A stretch of 15,167 nucleotides of DNA from Stephanodiscus triporus (Eukaryota; Bacillariophyta; Thalassiosirophyceae; Thalassiosirales; Thalassiosiraceae), in assembly GCA_036939755.1 (NCBI GenBank), contig JALLAZ010001680.1, forward strand, positions 1 through 15,167. The letters are read 5' to 3'. The position numbers were made by a program, and so were the translations under genes. This document shows positions 7,924 to 15,167 of this stretch, piece by piece. Numbering within the stretch: the first letter of the stretch is position 1; the number at the start of each line of letters is the position of its first letter. The notes beneath the pieces are model-generated. The model had not been told where the DNA came from. It searched no databases and saw only the letters and a program-made list of their open reading frames with translations.

Positions 7924-9465
7924 TTAAAATGGCGAATTGATATCGAACTGTGGGCAGACGACGAGACGACGAAATATATTATGTTTTCACAACATAATTT
8001 CCCAAGAGAGCAGTAGTGAAAGTTTTCAGTTTTCTCTGTCGAAAACAAAAAACAACGAGGGAAATTCAAATCACTTTGACGAAGGCATTATGGGTGTGCA
8101 AATACACAGGTGCATAGGTAGTTGGTGAAAATACATTTCAACTATCATAGATGATTCAAATACTTGTTTCTTTATATTTGTTCAAAAATTCAACACAATA
8201 GTTCGCATAGCTCTAATAGACGGAGAGACGCACAATTTTGTGAGGCGCCCTTCTTCTCAACTGAATTTTTCGTTCCAATGCAAATTTTGTCTATATGTTT
8301 GAAAGAAAGAAGAGAGAGAGATAAAAAGGGAAGAAGAAGAGGGAGAGAAGGGGCACATAAACACAGTGTGCTGACTAACACTGGCTACAGATACAGATCA
8401 AATGCCACCAGAGAGGAAGCGATAAATAATAAGGTATACTAATATATCTTTTTGATGCTGTATACCTGCTCCACACAAGAGGAAGGGGAACGTATCAGGG
8501 ACAAGATGCCATCCCCGGCTTGGTGCTTAGTGGGGGGCAACATCTCCATGGTTCACCGGCACCGGTAAGGGCTCAGCAACCTGCTGATGGTGAGGTCAAG
8601 GTGAGCCTAACTAAACTACTGGATTTAAGCTACTACTGCTACTAAACATTACTACACGGACCAAGGCCAAGAAGAACAAGGACAAGAGCAGACCAACAAA
8701 CTTCCCACTTTTTTGCCAATTTAGCAGGCACTATATTTCTATTGTTGATGCAGAAAGACATTGACTATGCTGGTGTACTTTCATGGCATCTTGTTAGGAG
8801 GGCAGCACCATGCAGGAAGTGTCCTTTTTTGTTTAGTCAATAAAATATTCCATGTTGGGAAGTCTTGACCTACACCAACTCTCTGTACTCTTTACATTCA
8901 CCAGAGATCCAGTAGACTCTGCCATGATCATACCTACAGTGCTGCCACACACAGGCCACCCCCTCATACCATGTCCATGAAAACCCAACGTGCTGATTTT
9001 TATGGTGAAGAGGATTCCATAGTATGAGAATTGAGTGATGTCCCAACACACTTACACTTTAGTATGTATTGGATTAATATCCTTCACCACTAACATATTC
9101 TTTAGTCTTCAGTATTTCTTGTCAATCTGGGTAGGTACAGCTACAAGCTGCTAATTATGGGCTACGACTATGTAGGGTTCTTTATGAGTGATTATCCTCC
9201 TTAGCTTAAGCATTCAACATTTGTTGTTTAGTATATTTTTTACAGGTGGGGGGGTTGTGAGCCACTGCCAGTGGTGTACCGCCTTCTTAATTACAACCTA
9301 ACACACATATACAAACAACATACATCATACACCAACAAAAATACACCAGCACAGAGGGGGCAACATTTGATCATTCACCTGTGGCTAAAAACCCTTTATG
9401 GACAGAGGCAGAAACAGAGGTGTTGACAGCTCTTGCATTGGTAGCGAAATATCTAAAAATGTAAA
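7924..9465. other. gene-poor region between genes B and C
   Basis: These 1.54 kb lie between the 5' end of gene B and the 3' end of gene C, so the promoter of B is at the left side. Near it, at 7978-7998, is an 8-bp perfect inverted repeat (ATTATGTT, 5-nt loop, AACATAAT), about 55 bp upstream of B's ATG. Further right are a polypurine tract (8301-8353), a short open stretch at 8443-8568 and a Lys-rich open stretch near 8650-8760. A minus-strand 72-codon frame lies at 8833-9051. I recognise none as a gene; some may be transposon debris. Confidence 0.55.
8301..8353. repeat. polypurine (GA-rich) tract
   Basis: Fifty-three bases on the plus strand are all A or G apart from one T at 8332. This is simple sequence of the kind that can form triplex DNA. 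The open frame running through it (about 8164-8442) is judged an artefact of composition. Confidence 0.7.
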
Positions 9466-11635
9466 TCATCCTTTCGGTAGCATACCATTTAAATCTATGA
9501 CATCTGATTCAATCAGAGGTTGCATCCCAAATGAATGTCCAGTGTAAGTGCTCATATTATTTGATGGGCGTAATGGTTGCAGGCTTGGCGTTGGATGTGT
9601 ATTGTTGTCATGCGACACTTCATCATTCTGATCATCATCGGAAGCACCTGACGCTATGGGTTGTCCCTTACGTTGTGAAATTTTGCATAGATCCGCCAAG
9701 ATTCGCTGTATTTCAGCTTGCTCACCACCGAGCACAAATGACTGTTCATTTATGTCATAGCTAAGGCGAACTTGTTGATTGTGACATTGATTTTTTGCCG
9801 CAGCTTTTTCCCGCTCCAGCCGGAGAGCTCTTGCCTGCAACACATTTTCGACTGTCAATGAACACGTATGACGGCATCTCCCTTCTTACAAAACATACAC
9901 TTGAAGTCTTACCAATTTATGAACACTTGACCGGAATTGCTCTTTTTCAGTGCTTACTTGATTCTTCTCTGCCTTCAATACTTCGATTCGTCTTTCGCTA
10001 TCCGCAAGCTGTCCTTTGAGTTCAGCTAACTGGTGCAGCAGGGTTAATTCTGGTGTTGCTCTATGCTGTTCACGTAATTGATCCATTTCGGATACCATCT
10101 GATCCACTTTCTTGTTTGCTACAGCCGCCGCCTTCCCAGCTATGACAGCTTGCTCGATTGCTGCATTTGCCTTGGCTCGCTTGCTCATAAAACGAAAAAT
10201 AGTGTCAGTAGTAGAATTAGACACCAGCAGAAAATGCACATCGTGATCTTACCTCGATTTCAATAGAATGCTTCAAATCGTCTTTCATTAGCTTTTCTCT
10301 TGATTGCAACTCTGCCAGCCTTCTCTTACGTTCATGTTGATGTCCAAGTTCAGTGTCTTTTAATTGCCTTTCCTTCGTCTCCACATCGACTAGAGCTTTT
10401 CGAAGCCTGGCTTCTAGTTTTTCATATTCGTTCTTTGATACTTCCAGTGAGCTTAATCTTTCCTTTTCAATAATGCATGCGCGTTCCTCAACGACTTTTA
10501 GCATTGCGCCTTCCTTGCGTCGAAGTTTTTCTTGCCATTCTCCCTCTTGTTGGCACCTCCATTGCTCCCATTCGCAACGCTTCCTTTCGAGGGCGGCAGC
10601 TGCTTGGTATATTTCCTTTTCTCTTAGAGACAGCTCTGCTTCTTTGACGCTTAACTGATGTTCTTTATTTTTTAGAACCTCCAATTGATTTTTCTCATTA
10701 GGCGAATCTTTATCAGCGGTTGAATAAACTCTAGGAGAGGAAGCCCTATCATCACATTCCATTGCATTCGTTTGAGAAGATGTTGACGAAGATACAGCGA
10801 GAGTGGATCGTTGCCATTCGTGGTGCAGCTTTGTCGACATCTCGGGGCTAAGTTCACCCTTTTTGTCAGCATCAATTACAGTGTTACGGTCAATGCACAA
10901 TCTGACAGCGATACGAGGAGAAAATGGGGGGGTATTTCTTTTTCCGCCTTCTATTTTCGAAGCATCTGTTCTTCGAGACTTGATAATGTATTCGTTTTGA
11001 ACCATCCTACCTTCGCATTCATGCTCAGGAGCGATCAAGTGTCGTAAATCAACAAACGAAGTACCCAGCACCTCGCCTTCTGTGCACAAGTAGATCCGCA
11101 AAGTTGCATGCTTCTTGTCGTTGAAGTAACGTAGTAGCTCCGGCAACGAGCTCTGTATTAGAAAAGTTTTTATCATTGGAATGAAGTTGTCTTCAGAGAA
11201 TATTTCACTTTGAACGACAGATCCAATGAAACGGTAGGACAGCCACATGTTTCTGGTTGGACAAGCACCACTTGACGTAGTGGCGTTTGTCGACGCCCTC
11301 AGCAGATGCAGATCCCAACATTTTTGTACGCAAAATTTTATTTCGAACAGTTCACTCCCATTTCCAATGACGTGAATATCTTGTGCCGTTGGATTTAAGT
11401 TCGTCGTGGCCGGCACGGCAAATCGCACGAGTCGTTGTGGGATGCCTTTCCGTTTACTCGGTTCGTCAACTTCCTCATTACGCGATGACGTATCATTCGC
11501 ATCAGATAGATTACTCCTGGTGAAAATCGACGGCAAATAATGGTCCGCACAGTCTTCCGCGGTTGGCAATGCCGAGGAGTAATTTTCCTCTTGTTCATTA
11601 CGATGTTCATTTCCTGGATTGCTATGGTGGGACAT
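9466..11635 (-). CDS. CEP120-like: CEP120-like centriole/basal-body protein (C2 domain plus long coiled coil)
   Basis: Three exons: 11635-10253, 10179-9913 and 9834-9466, all joined in phase 0, giving 672 aa. Residues about 96-250 form a C2-like beta-rich domain (FEIKFCVQKCWDLHLL, then MWLSYRFIGS, then LRIYLCTEGEVLGTSFVDL), resembling the third C2 domain of CEP120. Residues about 315-600 are a long coiled coil. The stretch around 403-461 follows the CEP120 pattern closely: EYEKLEARLRKALVD, KERQLKDTEL, then a charged helix ending IEIE. A later ATPELTLLHQLAEL resembles CEP120's xPEIRLQSEINLL. CEP120 (Uni2 in Chlamydomonas) is needed for centriole elongation and basal-body formation. Animal CEP120 has three C2 domains; only one is visible here, after a polar 95-residue N terminus. 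An upstream in-frame ATG at 11737 would add 34 residues. The start at 11635 is preferred because it leaves a 5' UTR and promoter spacing like gene A. Confidence 0.78.
9835..9912 (-). other. intron 2 of gene C (78 bp)
   Basis: The donor is AAATTG|GTAAGA and the acceptor is GTGTTGCAG|GCAAGA on the minus strand, in phase 0. Splicing joins SSVHKL to ARALRLERE and continues the coiled coil without interruption. Confidence 0.85.
10180..10252 (-). other. intron 1 of gene C (73 bp)
   Basis: The donor is ATCGAG|GTAAGA. The in-frame acceptor is GAGCAAG|CGAGCC, in phase 0, joining SIEIE to RAKANAAIEQ. An AG four bases further upstream would shift the frame. CTAAT and CTGAC branch-point-like words lie inside. 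Confidence 0.75.
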
Positions 11636-12670
11636 TGGAAATGAGGGATTTTCGGTGACGACGACAAGAGAGCAGGAGGAGCGAGAGAGAGAGGACAGGA
11701 AAAATCCTGGGTTTGCTGTTTGCGCGCGAATCTGCACCTATTGTGGAATTGTTACCGGAGGTACGATACGATAACTTCAACGACTTCTCGCCTAAAAAAG
11801 TACTCAGAATGACTCACACCACCAAACACCAACCCAGCCCAACTCTCTCTATGGACCATACCGTACTCTCGCTGCAACCGCTTCATATTATATTATTTGA
11901 TCCCGTCCGCACGCAGCCATCGTCCCCAGTTTTGTCAGCATTCGGGCAATACGATACATTCCTACATCATCATCAAGGGCGAACTAGTACGAGTGAGGGG
12001 AAGGTTCGCGCGTCAAACATGGCCATAATGTCCACCGTTGGAGACAGCACCGACGAGGTGTTGGAAAGTCCCAGGAAAAGGGGCCGTGGCAAGGACGGGT
12101 GAGTGCTCGGTGGGAGACCCCCCTTTACTTCTGCCATGGAATACATTTATAGCAGTGGCGTCGCTTCGGGGCTTACACCGTTGGGAGGGAAGACCGCATT
12201 CGCAAACGTATGTCATCCTGCTTTCGTGAGTGGCGAATCATCGATTGGCGAATTGGACGGACACTGCGCAGGTGACTGAAAAATATGATCCACCCAAATC
12301 AATGTATTCTGCCTAAAGTATCTCACCAATCCCATCGCCGTGGGTCATCGCCGAGGATGGAGCACGGAGGCAAAAGTCCACAACAAGAGTTGCTTTGGGG
12401 ACGCTGTGTCCGTGGGTCTCGGGCGCTGTTGTGTTTTGTTTGGTACATACTCTATGGTATTTATCTCACGCCTACGTGGGAATAGTAGGCACGAAACGTC
12501 GTTGGGAAGAAAACGAAAAAAATGCCGACCCCCCAAAAGCGCCGTTGCCCACCCCGTATCGTTTCATGCGCCATTATTATTTATCTCCGCCCTTATCTAC
12601 TCTTGGCTAACCACACCTTTCTGTCTTCATCGGCGCCGCTCTCTCGCTCCTCACCCTGGATATCGATATC
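11636..12670. promoter_or_regulatory. divergent promoter region of genes C and D
   Basis: About 1 kb separates the head-to-head starts of C (minus) and D (plus), so both promoters lie here. It contains GTACGATACGATA at 11761-11773 and an ATACGATA copy at 11949-11956. A short open stretch from ATG 12019 runs into a canonical donor-like GTGAGT at 12099, so an extra upstream exon is possible, but no matching acceptor with a sensible frame was found. Two GGCGAAT words occur around 12233-12250. Confidence 0.5.
11761..11773. promoter_or_regulatory. second copy of GTACGATACGATA, upstream of gene C
   Basis: Identical over 13 bases to the motif at 2696-2708. It lies 126 bp upstream of the ATG at 11635 and 24 bp upstream of the alternative ATG at 11737. 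Relative to transcription it is in the opposite orientation to the copy before gene A, so if functional it may be orientation-independent. Confidence 0.3.
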
Positions 12671-14803
12671 ATGAATGTGTTTCAAAACCCCGGCATCGGC
12701 GGCCTCGGATCAAACTTCAACCGTCGCAGGTCGCGAGAATCCCGCGACAGCTCCATCGTGGCGATAACCGACAAGCAGACCAAGTCCCTGCTGCGCGAGC
12801 GGGACGCCAAGATCGCCGCATTGGAGAAGGAGGTGATCGGTCTTAAGAATAAGATTTCGGGCCTGAGCAAGGAGCAGGCTATGATTATGGGACAGAGGAA
12901 GGGGAAGAAGGGGCTGACGCCGTACGGGAACACGGTCCGGGTTTCCACCTCGAAGTGCAGTGCCAAGAGGCGTCAGGTAGGGTCGTCGCGCCGCTCTCTT
13001 CTTTCGTCTGGTGAACGCCTCTTCCCTTAATTTTGTCACTCTCTTTTTTCCGACCCACCCACAGCTCCTGGCGGAACGCGCACGAATGGGGCGCAACGCC
13101 TCCATATCCACCCAGGCCATTCTCAACTCCCTGCCCGACGAGGCATCGCCGAAGGAGGCGCTCATCAACCGCGTCCAGGAAATGTTCCGCAGCCCCAACG
13201 AGCACGTCGGCTACCTGAAGTCGGAACAGTTCGCCAAAGACCTTATCAAGCTGAACAAGAAGGTCAAGGGCATCCTCGAGGACGAGCCGCGTTGCGTCTT
13301 CTTGCAAAGTCCCGCCTACGTCTTCGGGGACATTCACGGCAACCTCGAGGACCTGCACTTCTTCTCCGACAATATTTGGAATCTGGGCATGGCCCTCACC
13401 GCCGGGAACTTCGTCTTCCTGGGGGATTACGTCGATCGGGGCATGTCGTGTCTCGAGGTGGTGGCGTACCTCCTCGCGATGAAGTTGATGCTACCCCAGA
13501 AGGTGTTCCTGCTGCGGGGGAATCACGAGACTCGCGACGTGAACGGATGGGAGGAGCATTACGGCGTTCGATCGTTCATTCACCAGTGTCGGGATAGGTT
13601 CGGCGACGACCTGGGGTACAAGGTGTGGGAGCTTACCAATTCGACGTTCGATCGGATGCCGCTGGCAGCCGTCATCGACCAGGACATCTTCTGCGTCCAC
13701 GGTGGCATTCCCCGTCCCGTCTCGGACTCGTCCGTCGAGGGCGGCAGGATCAAGGACATATTAAACGTGAGCAAGGTGGCCGGGATCAACCCTCCATACG
13801 AACACGAGGAAGACGATTATCAGCAGGTCGCGTCGGACTGCATCTGGTCCGATCCAGCGTCCGAGGATCAGGAAAATTACAGCGTGGACAAGGAGACGGG
13901 CTACGGTGACAGCCTTCGCGGAGGGGGTGCGATTTGCTTCGGGCACAAGGCCGTGACGAATTTCTTACAGCAGCAGGGATTTTCTTATATTATGCGTGCG
14001 CATGAGGCTCACGCCGAGGGGGTGGCAGTGTCCAAAGGTGCAAGGGTATTCACGTGAGTTGTGTATGCGTGTTGCATCTAGTAGGCAGTTTGGCTTTTTC
14101 GAACAACCCTGCAATGATGTCATCTTCCTTCTCCAACCGACGCAGGGTATTCTCAACGTCAAAGGATCACAACCAAGGCAACAATGCCATGGCGGGGTGC
14201 ATCCTTATCGACTTTGAAAAGATGCAAGTGATTAATCGCAGTCCAGCGTACCGCAACCAGTATGTGCACCGTCGCGACTCTGTAAGCCTTGCCATGCTAA
14301 GCGAGGCAGAGATTAAAGAGCGGGTGCAGCTCGGCCTGATTGAGGGATACACCGCCGAAGATGCGGAGGCGGATGAATTCGAGGAGGAGGAATGGGAAGA
14401 GTTCGACGAGGATGAACTGAATACCAGCCGCGATGAGGCAGACAGCTCCGATGAGGAAGAGTATGTTGTTGATGAACGTCGCAAGTCCTCTGTCGAGCCC
14501 ACTCGGACGATGTCAAGTCCAGAGGGAACAAAGGACAGGCATAACTTCATGGTGGATGATGGTGGGATGCCAGCGAAGAAAATTGATTTTTCCGGCGTCG
14601 ATTCTACAGTCAGGAGGAAAAAGCGAGATAAGGGTAAATTTGCCTCAATCGCGGAAGAGAATGGAGACGACGAAGAGGATGAGGAGAGCACTGTGGATGG
14701 AGAGGATGATGAACACAGCGTGGAGCCCTTTGTGGAGTCTGAAAACTACGAGCCTGGAGCATCAACAACGATGAGTCCTGCATTGAAGAATTTCAGTTTA
14801 TGA
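12671..14803 (+). CDS. PPP-family Ser/Thr protein phosphatase with N-terminal coiled coil and acidic C-terminal tail
   Basis: Three exons (12671-12976, 13065-14053, 14146-14803), 650 aa. Residues about 35-70 form a short predicted coiled coil ([19 protein letters not shown]). The catalytic domain spans about 150-465 and carries all PPP metal and phosphate ligands: GDIHGN (190-195), GDYVDRG (222-228), GNHE (254-257), HGG (314-316), GHKA with His396, and RAHE with His415. These bind two metal ions and hydrolyse phospho-Ser/Thr. The SAPNYC loop typical of PP1/PP2A/calcineurin is replaced by STSKDHN (435-441). This suggests a divergent protist subfamily and altered inhibitor binding. The tail is strongly acidic ([13 protein letters not shown] and later DDEEDEE) with many Ser residues. 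No EF-hand, TPR or membrane segment was seen. Substrates are unknown. No AG acceptor lies between the last upstream in-frame stop (12608) and ATG 12671, so this start is favoured. Confidence 0.9.
12977..13064 (+). other. intron 1 of gene D (88 bp)
   Basis: The donor is CGTCAG|GTAGGG. The acceptor is CCACCCACAG|CTCCTG, preceded by a pyrimidine-rich stretch. In phase 0 it joins KRRQ to LLAERARMG. Confidence 0.85.
14054..14145 (+). other. intron 2 of gene D (92 bp)
   Basis: The donor is TATTCAC|GTGAGT and the acceptor is CGACGCAG|GGTATTC, in phase 2. It restores the conserved GARVFT-VFSTSK strand of the phosphatase core. GGTATTC occurs on both sides of the intron (14046 and 14146), which could make the splice assignment look ambiguous by alignment alone. 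Confidence 0.88.
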
Positions 14804-15167
14804 TGACATCCCGAGAGGTGTTTTGAGCCCTGCTGAATCGCTCATTTTATGTCCTTGCGCATCTCGGATGGAATTGCCATTCATAATGCTACTAAACTAT
14901 AAAAATGCTAAGTACAACAAAGTGCAAGCAAACTCAAGGTAGTATTAGACTGCATTTCTATTCGAGAATGCACAGTTCAGACAGAATCTAACCCACAGGT
15001 TGTGGCATTGGAACCTTCAAATGGCTGGGGGGACGATCTGCTTCTCGAGGGGCGGTGGCGGGAGACTTCGCACGGTGATGCCTCGAGAAAACTCCGCCCT
15101 TAAAGGCAGGGTTGTCCTAAGCTCTTCGATTAGGATCTTTATTTCGGTTAATTGTTGATTAGTTCGT
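14804..15167. other. downstream flank of gene D
   Basis: There is no complete gene here. The 3' UTR of gene D begins at 14804. A TCTAACCCACAG acceptor-like site ends at 14998 and is followed by 34 open codons up to TAA at 15101-15103. A 9-bp inverted repeat (TTCTCGAGG at 15042-15050 and CCTCGAGAA at 15081-15089) lies in the same stretch. I cannot assign a function. Confidence 0.5.

Noticed and set aside
8164..8442. 92-codon plus-strand frame
   Set aside because: It depends on the polypurine tract at 8301-8353 and reads as Lys/Arg/Glu low complexity, with no start context or homologue recognised.
8833..9051. 72-codon minus-strand frame
   Set aside because: It has no recognised family, no splice partner and no flanking gene signals; it is kept only as a mention in the gene-poor region.
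12885..13358. 157-codon minus-strand frame opposite the phosphatase
   Set aside because: It overlaps catalytic exon 2 and an intron of gene D and shows no domain.
14167..14691. 174-codon Ser-rich minus-strand frame
   Set aside because: It is the antisense of the acidic tail of gene D; GAG/GAA/GAT-rich sense codons read as Ser-rich frames on the other strand.

Overview
This is nuclear eukaryotic DNA, most likely from a diatom and probably a centric one. The reasons are short GT-AG introns of 73-104 bp, a membrane-anchored GH19 chitinase-like protein with a tandem Pro/Thr/Ser linker, a second surface protein with a PTxxPTxxPS stalk of the kind common in stramenopiles, and a CEP120-like basal-body protein, which suits a lineage that builds flagella. 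The taxonomic placement is inference. No rRNA, tRNA, CRISPR or prokaryotic operon signal was seen.

Layout. Positions 1-549 hold one unrecognised minus-strand ORF. Positions 550-2808 are gene-poor, with GT-rich and TTG tracts, a strong 14-bp hairpin and a broken ORF series. Gene A (2809-5841, +) is a 1010-aa single-exon GH19-type ectodomain followed by a linker, a four-cysteine juxtamembrane module, one membrane span and a long cytosolic tail. Gene B (6079-7923, -) converges on it. B has one intron and a stalk, followed by the same kind of four-cysteine module, a membrane span and a tail. In this assembly B is broken by an exact 72-bp duplication around a single N, which looks like a mis-closed gap. 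Positions 7924-9465 are gene-poor. Gene C (9466-11635, -, three exons) encodes a CEP120-like C2 plus coiled-coil protein. Gene D (12671-14803, +, three exons) lies head to head with C and encodes a PPP-family Ser/Thr phosphatase with an N-terminal coiled coil and an acidic tail. Positions 14804-15167 are downstream non-coding sequence.

How the genes may relate. The most notable point is the tail-to-tail pair A/B. The two proteins have unrelated N-terminal regions but share a predicted beta-alpha-beta-beta-alpha-beta membrane-proximal module. It has four matched cysteines, an RxL tripeptide after the second cysteine, and an R-x-PLTP motif in the cytosolic tail. This suggests a paralogous family of receptor-like diatom surface proteins, one carrying a chitinase-like head. 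C and D share a 1-kb divergent promoter region. C implies centriole or basal-body assembly; D's cellular role cannot be read from sequence. A 13-bp motif, GTACGATACGATA, lies just upstream of both A and C.
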